A DNA stretch of 64,000 nt, from assembly GCA_023382535.1 (NCBI GenBank), contig JAHDWA010000004.1, positions 79,542 to 143,541 of the forward strand, in the 5' to 3' direction. Below are positions 42,202-51,600 of the stretch, one piece after another; position 1 is the first letter of the stretch; each line of letters starts with the position of its first letter. Origin of the DNA: Anaerolineae bacterium (GTDB lineage Bacteria; Chloroflexota; Anaerolineae; 4572-78; J111). The translations under genes and the position numbers were made by a program. The notes beneath the pieces are model-generated. The model did not search any database and was not told the origin of the DNA. It saw nothing but the letters and a program-made list of their open reading frames with translations.

Positions 42202-42488
42202 TCAAACAGGCGTTGAGCTTGTTTTCATCGCAGTACGGAGTTTCGCTTCGTGCAGAAAGGTGCTAATTAATGCCCCATCAGCCTGTCTGACATCATCATA
42301 GACCCGACTAATTTGGTTATAGGAAGTCACCAGGATTCTGGGTGGCGGTGAAATCAACCCCAGCGTAACCTGCACATTCGTTGCTGGGGCCAGGGTGGGG
42401 TTAGTTGGTAGTTCGGTGATACTGACCCTCTCGCCCGGCTCAATAACCCCCTTGTTGTTCTTTAGCGTTCCTCCTCGGGGTTTGACCG
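42202..42488 (-). other. Open frame without a start codon, possible gene remnant
   Basis: Behind the recombinase stop, in a different minus frame, a protein-like stretch reads PGERVSITELPTNPTL, then VTLGLISPPPRILV, YDDVRQADGALIS and ends at TGA 42204-42202. No ATG, GTG or TTG lies near its beginning; the first candidate is GTG at 42375, without a ribosome site. It may be the 3' remnant of a gene, perhaps trapped beside the integrase. I cannot assign a family. Confidence 0.25.
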
Positions 42489-43547
42489 CCGGGACATAGC
42501 CTGAACGCTGGCAGCGATTTCATCCACTTTGATTTTGGTGTAAACGCGAGTGGTTTTTGGATCTTGATGACCCAGGGCTTCCTGGACCAGGGCCAGGTTG
42601 CCGGTGAACTCCAACAGCCCGTTGGCAAAATAGTGTCGCAGTGAGTGGGGGGAGAGGTTGAAGCGCCGAGCGATGTCGGCTTGCTCTGATAACTGCTCAA
42701 TCAGGTACTGCACCGAGCGGGTGGTCAAGGGGAACCGTGCGGCTGGCTTAACCGAACGATCATGCCGGCAGAACAGCGGGTGGACGGCCAACTGCACCAT
42801 CAAGGATTCATCCTGCCGCAGCGCCAGATAACTTTGGATGGCGAGCCAGGCCTCTTGATCAAAAGCCACAAATCGCGTCTTGCGGCCTTTGCCGGTGACC
42901 CAGGCGCCCTGGCGGGCGTCATCCAGATCGCCGCGCTTCAAACTGACCAGCTCACCCACGCGCATACCCGATGATTTAAGGGCCAGGATGATGGCCAGAT
43001 TCCGCTGCCAGACCAGGGTCAGGCGGTGGCGGGAGGCCGGGGGCGTATCAGCTTCAATGGTCGGGGGGACGCGGGCGGCGCTGATCAGGGCTTCCACAAT
43101 GTCCTGGCTCGGAATCTTTTGGGCAATGGGCCGGTTTTTGACCCGGGTGGCCTGGCTCAGTTCTTCCTTAATCCGGTTATACTCGGCATAATCAAAAGTA
43201 GGCAGCCGTTTGCGCAGCACCAAAAAGCGGACAAAGCGGGTTACCGTTAATATATAAAGTGCCCGGGTGCTTTCGGCCAGGGGAGCCGGAGCGGTAAATT
43301 CATTTCTTTGATAGGTTTGCTTGAGCAGCCAGGTCGGCAGCTCCTGGAGCATTTCGGGGGTCAGGTCGCTGATCGGGCGCTCGGCTGGCCAGGCCTGGGT
43401 TTCCGCCAGATAAGCTTTGAATTGGGCTAATCCCTGGCTATAAGTGCGCGTTGTATGCTGTGACTGCCCCCCGCCCGCAGTTTTAAGAAAAACCGCGGCT
43501 TCACTGTCGAAGGTGGAAAGAGCGTGAGAGTCATTTGCGGTGCTCAT
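42462..43547 (-). CDS. Tyrosine recombinase/integrase
   Basis: A 361-aa XerC/XerD-like phage integrase family protein. It has the N-terminal SAM-like core-binding domain (residues about 10-130: SQHTTRTYSQGLAQFKAYLAE) and a catalytic domain with Arg in SSGMRVGELVSL, Lys in GKGRKTRFV, His-x-x-Arg in SPHSLRHYFA, His in ALGHQDPK and the Tyr nucleophile in TRVYTKIK. The start at 43547 follows GGGAG at 8 nt. It borders the injection-system-like island on its left, so it may be that island's integrase, but no direct repeats typical of att sites were recognised by eye. A chromosomal Xer role is the alternative. Confidence 0.9.
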   Translation of the reverse strand: MSTANDSHALSTFDSEAAVFLKTAGGGQSQHTTRTYSQGLAQFKAYLAETQAWPAERPISDLTPEMLQELPTWLLKQTYQRNEFTAPAPLAESTRALYILTVTRFVRFLVLRKRLPTFDYAEYNRIKEELSQATRVKNRPIAQKIPSQDIVEALISAARVPPTIEADTPPASRHRLTLVWQRNLAIILALKSSGMRVGELVSLKRGDLDDARQGAWVTGKGRKTRFVAFDQEAWLAIQSYLALRQDESLMVQLAVHPLFCRHDRSVKPAARFPLTTRSVQYLIEQLSEQADIARRFNLSPHSLRHYFANGLLEFTGNLALVQEALGHQDPKTTRVYTKIKVDEIAASVQAMSRRSNPEEER

Positions 43548-43656
43548 AGATTTGCTCCCGTCCGTAAAAAAGCCGGCTAGATAAGGTTCATCAATGATTA
43601 AATTATAGCACAAATGTGCGAGAAGGGGCAAGCAAGCGGAGTCTCTTTACATAACT

Positions 43657-44148
43657 CTAAAGAGACATAAAATAATAAGAAGCGACCGCCAGCCCGGCAC
43701 AGAGACAAAGGCAAACCAACCCCACCACCGTGAGGATGAGCGCCAGTTGCTGAGGTCTTTTGGCGCCGGGCTGTTGTGCCTCTCCCGGCATCCAACCGAT
43801 GCGGGTTTCCATTTCGTCTAAATCAGCTGGCTGTCGCCGTTGGGCCTGACCTAGTTCTAAGGTGAGGATGGCCCCGCCAATCCGCAGCGACTGTTTGGGC
43901 CACCAAATAGTGGGGGTCTGGGGGGGTAATCGCAGATTATCTATGAAAGTACCGTTGGCACTTTTGAAGTCAACAACATAATAGTATCCCTGCTCAAAGG
44001 TGATTTGAGCATGCGCCCGAGAAACTGCTTCGTAGGCCAGGACAATGTCATTTTCAGAACCACGACCGATGGTGAGTCCCTGGGGCGGAATGGGCCGGGA
44101 ACGACGCACACCGTTGGGTTCGAGGATGTGAATTTGGTTTTGATTCAT
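43657..44148 (-). CDS. FHA domain protein with C-terminal membrane anchor
   Basis: A 163-aa protein. Residues about 5-95 are a forkhead-associated domain with all key elements: LTIGRGSENDIVL (Arg-Gly), VSRAHAQI (Ser, His) and DFKSANGTFID (Asn-Gly). Such domains bind phosphothreonine. The linker (100-135) is followed by a single hydrophobic helix (LALILTVVGLVCLCLCAGLAVASYY) near the C terminus, placing the FHA domain in the cytoplasm. It is transcribed divergently from the FHA-transglycosylase gene. Confidence 0.9.
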   Translation of the reverse strand: MNQNQIHILEPNGVRRSRPIPPQGLTIGRGSENDIVLAYEAVSRAHAQITFEQGYYYVVDFKSANGTFIDNLRLPPQTPTIWWPKQSLRIGGAILTLELGQAQRRQPADLDEMETRIGWMPGEAQQPGAKRPQQLALILTVVGLVCLCLCAGLAVASYYFMSL

Positions 44149-44241
44149 AACTCGACTCTATTTGCCCTGGGTTAAAGCGCATGGCACCTGGTGGGATGAG
44201 CAGACACTTAAAAACAGGGGAGGGTCTGCTGTTTCCGCTTT

Positions 44242-44270
44242 ATTATACGCTTACACAGAGCGAGCGCCAA
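44242..44270 (-). promoter_or_regulatory. Promoter for the FHA-TM gene
   Basis: On the minus strand TTGGCG (44270-44265) and TATAAT (44247-44242) are 17 bases apart, near the sigma-70 optimum. The start codon at 44148 is about 94 nt downstream of the -10 element. This is one half of a divergent promoter region (44149-44429). Confidence 0.6.
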
Positions 44271-44349
44271 ACAACTATGCTCCCTCCCAAATTTTATGGT
44301 GATGTCCCTGCGGCAAGCAGCCCGCTTATCTTGTATGCTGCCTCTACTT

Positions 44350-44378
44350 TTGCCTGAAAGCCACTCAGCGATTATATT
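44350..44378 (+). promoter_or_regulatory. Promoter for the FHA-transglycosylase gene
   Basis: TTGCCT (44350-44355) and TATATT (44373-44378) are separated by exactly 17 bases. The -10 is 51 nt before the ATG at 44430. It probably drives the transglycosylase and possibly the AAA+ and cargo genes downstream. Confidence 0.55.
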
Positions 44379-44429
44379 TGTCGGAATTAATCACCTCCAA
44401 AGAACAATTGGCCAAGAGTAAGCGCAGGT

Positions 44430-46169
44430 ATGGGACAGGCTCAAACCACCACTCAAGCCCACTTTGAAATTATTGGCCCAAATGGAGAGATTCGCTTTAT
44501 TTCACTCCAACCCGGGCATCGCATCCGTCTGGGGCAGCGCCCGGAAAATGACCTGGTGCTTAATAGCCCCGGCATTGCTCCTTTCCACCTCATGCTCGAC
44601 TATCACCCGCCCGTCTATCGCCTGCTGCTCCTCAGCTCGCTGGAGGAAACCCGGCTTAATGGGCAGCCACTCCGTCCCCATTCGACAACCGAACTGCACC
44701 CCCTTGACCTGATTAACGTCGGCGATTACGCCCTGATTCTACTACCGGTTCAATCCGAGGTTGATAGTCCCGCAGCCATACCGCCAATCAATCCTTCACC
44801 TGTTTCCCCTGGACTCGCTGACCCTGTTGGGATCAGCCTTTCGTCACACCACGCCTGGGTGGAGGTTGGCCAAACAGCCACCTATCATGCCACCCTGACC
44901 AACAACACCGCGGGCCAGGTTACGGTTTTGGTCAGCCTGGAGGGGGTAGACCCCGAGTGGCTGAGTACCGCTCCGTCCCAGGTTAACCTGAAGCCGGGTG
45001 AACAGGCGCTGGTGACGCTGACCATTACCCCACCCCTGTTGCCAACCAGTTCCGCCGGGTCCCATGCTCTGGTCGTGACCGTCACCTCGTCTGATTATCC
45101 GGGTTGGCGCGCCTCCCAGGAAGCTCTCTTAATTATCAAGCCCGGCTATGACTTTGCCCTGAGCGACCTGTCCCCCAAACAACAACATCTACCCCGTTTC
45201 TCACAGAGCGGTCAGACGGCCATTACCCTGACCAACAAAAGCAACTGTCCGGCCCTTTTTGAACTGTCCGGCGCTGACGAGGCCAAAGCCTGTCACTTCG
45301 AGTTTCAACTTCCGGAGGAAACGGCGAGCCTGGTTGCCACCGCCGAACTACGCTTGCCGGCAGGCCAAACAACTTCCATCCCCGTCCGCATCACGCCGCC
45401 CCCCCGTCCCTGGATCAGGCCGGGCCAGTGCAGCTACCCCTACACCCTCACCGTGACCTTGCTTGATGGGCGGCCGACATCACGCTCTGTTTCCGGCCAG
45501 GTAAGCAGCGCCCCTCTGATCGGCCCCTGGCTAATTGCACTGATAACCTTTTGCCTGGTGACCCTGGCTGGACTGGGCGCGCAACTGCTCATCAAGCAGA
45601 CCTGGCTGCGCCCGGTGTTTTTGAGCCTGGTCACACCCACCCCTTCGCCGCTGCCTTACCGCCCCACGGCGACAGCTCCCCCTACGCCAGACACCCCGCC
45701 CGTGGCTACGCCTGCCTTAACTTACGAGGAGATTTTTCAAAAGGTGGCCCTGCAATATGGCCTGGATTGGCGCATGCTGGCCGAGTTGGCCTACCGCGAG
45801 AGCCGCATGAACCCCTTCGCCGTAGGCCGGGACAGCGACATGGGATTGATGCAGATTGTGCCTGCCACCTGGAATGAATGGGCGCCGAAAGTGGGCGTGT
45901 CGGACCCCTTTGATCCCTACAGTAATGTCCTGGTCGCCGGAGCCTACCTGGATTACTTGCGGAGCTACTGCCGGGCCAGGGGCTACTACGATACCCAGTG
46001 GATCTTAGTCGGCTACAACTGGGGACCGGATAATCTTGGTAAAGTTTTTGAGGGTGGGGGCGGCTGGGAGCAAGTCCCGGAAAAACAACGTTACTACGCC
46101 CTCAATATCGTAACCGGAACAGGCACTTATCGTGCCGAGTTAACTCAGAAACCATTGACTCTTCCTTGA
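44430..46169 (+). CDS. FHA - Ig-like - TM - lytic transglycosylase protein
   Basis: A 579-aa protein without a signal peptide. Residues about 10-110 are an FHA-like domain (RIRLGQRPENDLVLNS; LEETRLNGQPL), less canonical than the neighbour's since Ser-x-x-His reads PGIAPFHL. Residues 125-350 contain two Ig/NEW3-like beta domains (VEVGQTATYHATLTNNTAG). A single helix lies at about 363-388 (PWLIALITFCLVTLAGLG), then a Pro/Thr-rich linker and a Slt-type lytic transglycosylase domain (432-565) with the catalytic Glu457 in YRESRMNP, GLMQIVPATW and YNWGP. The order suggests FHA inside the cell and peptidoglycan-cleaving domain outside. Confidence 0.88.
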   Translation: MGQAQTTTQAHFEIIGPNGEIRFISLQPGHRIRLGQRPENDLVLNSPGIAPFHLMLDYHPPVYRLLLLSSLEETRLNGQPLRPHSTTELHPLDLINVGDYALILLPVQSEVDSPAAIPPINPSPVSPGLADPVGISLSSHHAWVEVGQTATYHATLTNNTAGQVTVLVSLEGVDPEWLSTAPSQVNLKPGEQALVTLTITPPLLPTSSAGSHALVVTVTSSDYPGWRASQEALLIIKPGYDFALSDLSPKQQHLPRFSQSGQTAITLTNKSNCPALFELSGADEAKACHFEFQLPEETASLVATAELRLPAGQTTSIPVRITPPPRPWIRPGQCSYPYTLTVTLLDGRPTSRSVSGQVSSAPLIGPWLIALITFCLVTLAGLGAQLLIKQTWLRPVFLSLVTPTPSPLPYRPTATAPPTPDTPPVATPALTYEEIFQKVALQYGLDWRMLAELAYRESRMNPFAVGRDSDMGLMQIVPATWNEWAPKVGVSDPFDPYSNVLVAGAYLDYLRSYCRARGYYDTQWILVGYNWGPDNLGKVFEGGGGWEQVPEKQRYYALNIVTGTGTYRAELTQKPLTLP

Positions 46170-46170
46170 A

Positions 46171-46189
46171 AAGTTGATATACTCAACTT
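46171..46189 (+). terminator. Small hairpin after the transglycosylase gene
   Basis: AAGTTGA (46171-46177) and TCAACTT (46183-46189) can pair across a 5-base loop directly after the stop codon. It is weak, with no T-tract, so read-through to the AAA+ gene is likely. The remaining gap to 46445 shows no gene. Confidence 0.3.
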
Positions 46190-46445
46190 GGCTTTACCTG
46201 ATATGACCGCTCAAGGTGAAGTTGCTGATGCTGCTCTGACATCCACGCCTCTCATGACCTGGCTGTTCCGCCGAAACCCGATAAAGGCAGGTCTGGAGTC
46301 TCCAACCCCGATCAGAGACAAGATTTTGTGAAATTTCGATATTAACCCGCTGTCAGGCCTAAACATCTTGGCAAAATCTCTGCCTGCCAGCATTTCGGTT
46401 CCGATACTTTTCTGATTACCTGAGACTCAGCAAATAGGGACTCTC

Positions 46446-48695
46446 ATGGCACATCCGCCCTTGGGCCTGCCTGCCGCCCTTGATATTGATCTCGAACATA
46501 TTCGGGCTGAATTAAATCGCATTGATCTGCTCATCCAGCGTGAAATTCGGCGCTGGCAGTTGGCCGGACAGGACCCCGCCGACGCCTTCCGTGGCCTCTA
46601 CGTAGCCGACGCCGAGGCTGAGGCGCTGTCAGGCCGTCCACTGGGTTACAGTTGGGGCCAAACTACCACCCTGGAACCGGGCGAGGTCCAGGCTTTCTCA
46701 GCCGCCCTTGCCGAAGCCAGCCGCCAGGTGCAGCTTATCAGCGAAACGGCTCGCCAGCGTGACCACACCCTGCGCCTGGAACGTCTGGCGGCCGCTTTTG
46801 GTCTCAACCGCTTTGAGCTTGACGCTTTGCTGATTTGCCTGGCTCCCACCCTCGATCTCCGCTATGAACGCCTTTTTGGCTACTTGCAGGACGATGTCAC
46901 CCGCAAGCGGCCCACCGTTAACCTGGTGCTCAATCTGTTGGGGCCGCCCGGCCCGGAACGGTTGTTACTGCTCAGCCATTTTGCTCCCGAAGCCTCGCTG
47001 TTCACCTATCATCTGCTCCAGCGCAGTGCTGAGCCAGGACAGCCTCTATTGGCTCAAACGCTTACCCCCGATGAAGCCATCGTGGCCTGGCTGCTGGGTG
47101 GTTACCAGCCCCACAGCGACCTCGGCCCGCATGCCAGCCTGCTCCAGCCCCGGATCAGCTCTGCCGAAGCAGATACGCTGCTGGCGGGTCATATCCAGAG
47201 CAATCTGGCCTGGGCCGACCGGGCGGGTGAGCGTCCCCTGGTGGTCTTTTATGGACCTGACCGGGCCAGCCAGGAAGCGACGGCCCGGCTTGTGGCTGCC
47301 CGCCTCAACCGCCCGTTGCTGCATGTTGATCTGGCGGCAGTGGTCAAGGCTGATCTGTTGCCCCACCACGCGCTACGGCTGGCCTTGCGTGATGCCCGCC
47401 TGACCGGGGCTATTGCCTACTTGAGCGGCTGGGATGTCTGCCTGGCGGCTGAAGGCGAACGCCGCGAGCATACGCCGGCTGCCAGCCTGTTCGCCGAACT
47501 ATGCGCTCACCCCGACCTGGCTATCGTCGCCGGGCAAGCGGCCTGGTCGGCCAGCGGCGTGGAACGAGATCGCCACCTGTTCTGGCTGGAGTTTCCTATC
47601 CCGGCCTATTCCCAGCGCCTGGCTCTATGGCAACATTTTATGGGAAGCAGCAAGGAGGTGGAGAGGCGAGGAGGCGAGGAGAACCATTCCACCTCACGCC
47701 CTACGCCTCACGCCTCACTTGATATATCCGCTCTGGCCGGCCAATTCCTCCTGACCACCGCTCAAATTCGTGATGCGGTCGCTTCGGCCAAGGATATGGC
47801 GGCCCAGCGGGGCGACTCGCTGCAAAGCCGCGACCTCTTTGTGGCGGCCCGCGCTCACTCTAATCCTAACCTGGGCAGCCTGGCCCGCAAGATTACGCCG
47901 CGCTATGATTGGCAAGATATTATCCTGCCTGCCGACCAGTTGACTCTTTTGCGGGAGATTATCTTTACCGTGCGGGGCCGGCCGCAAGTGTTAGACGAAT
48001 GGGGTGTGGGCAGCAAACTGGCTTCCAGCCAGGGTGTGACCGTGCTTTTTGCCGGCCCGCCGGGCACAGGCAAAACCATGGCCGCCGAGGTCATTGCCGG
48101 CGAGTTGGGCCTGGACCTGTACAAAATTGACCTCTCGACGGTGGTCAGTAAATACATCGGCGAAACCGAAAAGAACCTGGAACGCATCTTCCACGAGGCG
48201 GCCAGCAGCAACGCCATCCTCTTTTTTGATGAAGCCGACGCCATCTTTGGCAAACGCTCCGAAGTGAAAGACGCTCACGACCGCTACGCCAATATCGAGG
48301 TCAGTTATCTATTGCAGCGCATGGAAGCCTACGATGGCGTGACTATTCTGGCAACCAACCTGCGGGCCAACCTGGACGAAGCCTTTACCCGCCGCCTGCA
48401 ATTTGCCGTAGATTTCCCCTTCCCCGAAGAAGCCGACCGCCTGCGCATCTGGCAAGCCCTCTTCCCGCCTGAGGTGCCCCACGACCCCAACCTCGACTTT
48501 GATTTACTGGCCCGCCGCTTCAAGCTGGCCGGCGGCAGCATTCGCAATGTTATCATCAACGCTGCCTTCCTGGCCTCGGCGGATGGCGGCCGGGTAATGA
48601 TGCCGCATCTTCTCCACGGTGTCCGCCGCGAGCTGCAAAAAATGGGCCGCTTGGTGGGCGAAGATGACTTAAAGCTGGTAGTTGACCGGCAATGA
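46446..48695 (+). CDS. AAA+ ATPase of the contractile-injection-system type (Afp15-like)
   Basis: A 749-aa cytoplasmic ATPase. The N-terminal 430 residues form the helical domain and a degenerate AAA-like region (PLVVFYGPDRASQEATARLVAARL, without a Walker Lys) typical of large AAA proteins that accompany eCIS and DUF4157 genes. The C-terminal AAA+ module has Walker A GPPGTGKT (537-544, Lys543), Walker B LFFDEADAIF (Asp595, Glu596), sensor-1 ILATNLRANLD and Arg finger region FTRRLQFAVDFPFPEEADR. Afp15 relatives are needed for injectisome assembly or cargo handling. The stop overlaps the next gene's ATG (ATGA), linking it to the first cargo protein. A GC-rich insertion-like segment lies at 47654-47720. 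Confidence 0.87.
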   Translation: MAHPPLGLPAALDIDLEHIRAELNRIDLLIQREIRRWQLAGQDPADAFRGLYVADAEAEALSGRPLGYSWGQTTTLEPGEVQAFSAALAEASRQVQLISETARQRDHTLRLERLAAAFGLNRFELDALLICLAPTLDLRYERLFGYLQDDVTRKRPTVNLVLNLLGPPGPERLLLLSHFAPEASLFTYHLLQRSAEPGQPLLAQTLTPDEAIVAWLLGGYQPHSDLGPHASLLQPRISSAEADTLLAGHIQSNLAWADRAGERPLVVFYGPDRASQEATARLVAARLNRPLLHVDLAAVVKADLLPHHALRLALRDARLTGAIAYLSGWDVCLAAEGERREHTPAASLFAELCAHPDLAIVAGQAAWSASGVERDRHLFWLEFPIPAYSQRLALWQHFMGSSKEVERRGGEENHSTSRPTPHASLDISALAGQFLLTTAQIRDAVASAKDMAAQRGDSLQSRDLFVAARAHSNPNLGSLARKITPRYDWQDIILPADQLTLLREIIFTVRGRPQVLDEWGVGSKLASSQGVTVLFAGPPGTGKTMAAEVIAGELGLDLYKIDLSTVVSKYIGETEKNLERIFHEAASSNAILFFDEADAIFGKRSEVKDAHDRYANIEVSYLLQRMEAYDGVTILATNLRANLDEAFTRRLQFAVDFPFPEEADRLRIWQALFPPEVPHDPNLDFDLLARRFKLAGGSIRNVIINAAFLASADGGRVMMPHLLHGVRRELQKMGRLVGEDDLKLVVDRQ
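47654..47720. repeat. In-frame GAGGCG-type low-complexity insertion in the AAA+ gene
   Basis: A purine tract built from GAGGCG/GGCGAGGAG units is followed by CCTCACGCC/CTACGCCTCACGCC units, an imperfect inverted pair. It encodes about 22 low-complexity residues (403-425, including ERRGGEENHSTSRP) between the degenerate AAA-like and helical segments. Similar sequence lies in the intergenic gap at 6405-6476. Confidence 0.4.
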
Positions 48696-51600
48696 CCAAG
48701 CAAAATCAAAAAGTAGAGAATCAAGCGGACAAGAAAAATCAGCCGAAAGTCGAACCCCCGGCCGCCACCGACCTTGCCGGCAAGATAACTGATTTGACTC
48801 AATTACCCGGTGACCTTCTGGCGGCTGGCAGCAGCTCTATTGAGAACCAGGCTACCCATCTGGCTAATAAACGGCTGCACCCTGCCCAACGGCAAGCCAT
48901 CGCTGCCCAAATTGGGCGGGTGCAGGGCAATCAGCATTTGCAGCGCATCGTCGGCTCATTTCCTGCAAGACCGCGTCCTCTTGCTGCCAGGCAATCCCAT
49001 CCGGCAGAATCCACCACCGAGGAGTTTTTGGGAGAGGGCTTTGGCGGCGGTAAGCCGCTCTCTATGGCTGGGGGTGGGTCTCCGGGCAATAATAACCAAA
49101 ATCTCACGACAAACCTGGGCCGGCGCAGCCAGGGAGGCAGCCCCTTGCTCGCGCCGCAGATCACCCAGGGCGCGGTCCCGCTGGTCGCTCGCTGGCCCAT
49201 CATGGGTCCGATATCGTCGGGGAGCAGCAGTTCGCCCGCGCCGTCACCTGGCGGCACCGCCGAGGCGTATGTCAAGAAGCACGGCAAAGGCATCATCCAG
49301 GAATTGCACATCTTCATGAGCAAGATGAACATCCCGCTCGACGTGCCTCATGTTAGCTGGCACGGGTCGGGGAACGCCGGTTTTAATGGTCAGTTCTGCC
49401 TGCAGTTCTTCATGAAGCGCGATGATCCGTGGGAGTTCATCGTCTCCACCACGGCCGGCGCCGATACCTCCTACAACGTTGACTACCTGATTGACAAGGC
49501 GCGAGATCGCACTACCATACCCGATCGGGCGCTGGACTGGAATTTTGGGGTCGTGCTTGAACTGGCAAACCTCTACCTCCGCCTCCTGACCGCCTCGCTC
49601 GGCCGCGTGGTGCCGCGCTGGGTGCTGGCCTGGAACCAGAACATGCTGGCCGAGGAGAGGCGTCTCAAGACCGAGGGCAAGCAGGAGCAGGCAGACCCTT
49701 ACAAACGTCTGCCCGCCCCTGAGACGGTGCGCTCCTCGCACCCGATTGACCAGCACGTCATCAGGGCGCTGGGGGACAACCTGGCCGTGGATTTTGCCGC
49801 GTATCGCAAAGCCAACCCGGCCGAGGCATGTGAGCACGACATCGGCGAAAGCAAGCTGCGGTCCGTGATGCTCCAGATCCAGCCGAAGCAGCTCAACTGG
49901 GTCCGGGTGATTCAACCGGATAAGGCCACCGCTGAGGAAGTGGCCAATGAGCTTTACGGGTCCGAGACGATGGCCTATTTGATCATCGCCGCGCCGCCGC
50001 TGTTCGGATTCCAGATGGGGCCGGACGAATGGCCCAAGCTCAAGCAGGGCTACCGCGAGCAGATCAAAAGCCTCTACTCCGGCCCTTTTCACTCCGGCAC
50101 CGATGCCCCCCTGATCAAAGGCCCCCAGGAACAGCTCGCCGGGCCGTTTGGCGAGGAGGCCGCCCTCAACCAGGCCGCGGGCGTGAAACCCAAGGCTGAT
50201 GTGAGCCGCGAGGCTGTGATTGAGCGGATGCGCCTCATTGTTAACGAGTTCGCCTGGCTGAAGGACCTGGTCAAGAAGTGGAGCCTTGACGGCCAGCTCG
50301 AACCGGCCCGGCAGAAGGTAGACGAGCGCTCCAAGGTTGTCGCTGCCGACAAAGGTCCGGGCACGGCGGCGAATTGGGCCGGCCAGACTGAGGCTCAGCT
50401 AGAGGTGCTGGGCAGGGTCCGCAGTGCCGTTATCATCGCAGCCAATCTGGAGAAACAGTTCGCCGGATTCCCCGCCACCGCCTTCATCATCAACAAGCTT
50501 GTTTGGGACTACGTGGATGCTGCGGCCTGCTCGGACCTGGCGGCGACTGCCAGGGCGAAGCTGGCCCATGCCGAGATGCGGTCAAAGCTGTTCCCGGCCG
50601 AGATGATGGAGGCCGTCCTTGAGCAGCTACGCCCGGCCATCCAGACGGCGATGATCGAAAAGACGGGCAAGAGCGGGGTCAGCGACACCAAGGGCAGCTA
50701 CGCCCCGGCGCGCTATGGCGCCTACAAGCTGGCCGAGCGCGAGGCTGAACTCCGCAAGACGCTGGCGCGGGTCCGAGAGGTCCTGCTCACGGAGCCTGAC
50801 AAAGCCAAGGCTGAGCTGGATCAAATCCTCAAGGAACTCAGCGATCTGTCCACCGAGGTCACCTTCGTCTCTAATATGGACAACTGTGAGGCCGCCTGGC
50901 AGGCGCTCCAGGAAAACCTGACCAAGGTGGGCGAGATCCGGGCAGCGGCGAACAGCCTGTGGGGCGACGTAGACGCGAACGATCTCCTGCGCGAAGACCA
51001 ACGCGCCGTGACCCAGATGCACGAGCAGTGGAAGGCGATCTACCTGCGCTGGAAGGCCGCGGCCACGCCAGACGAGAAGCGGAAGATCGAGGACGAACTT
51101 CATGAGAAGGCCAAGTCCAAGGAGTGGACGGAACTGTTCGCGAAGATCGGCCGGCACATCGAGGACCAGCAGACCTGGAACGCTTACGTCACATTCGGGA
51201 TTATGGTCGGGATCGCAATTGTGACGGGCGGACTGGGCGCGTACGTCGAGGCGTTTGCAGGGGCGGCCTGGGGCGCCGCGGCCGGCTTCGGCGTGGCTAC
51301 GGTGGTCGAGGCGGCCGCGTTCACCACCATGTCCACTGCCCTCATTAGCACGGATCCGACGCTGGCCGGGTTCGTGGACGAGATGGGTAAGAGTATCCTG
51401 ATGTTCGGCGGCCTCAAGGCCATCGGCAAGATCTACACGGCTGCTGTCGGCGAGGTTGCTGCGGCTTCCACGATCGGTAAGCTCGGTGGAATCACCACGC
51501 AGTTCGTCGCCATCAACGGCGTTGCGTTGTACGAGGCGGATAAAGCCAAGCGTGAGAAGACCGGCGGTAAGGAGGGGCTGACCGAGAAGGAGATTATGGA

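Noticed and set aside
41972..42205. 78-residue N-terminal extension of the dehydratase
   Set aside because: No family resemblance and no ribosome site at the upstream start; the enzyme fold starts at MKPLHIETP.
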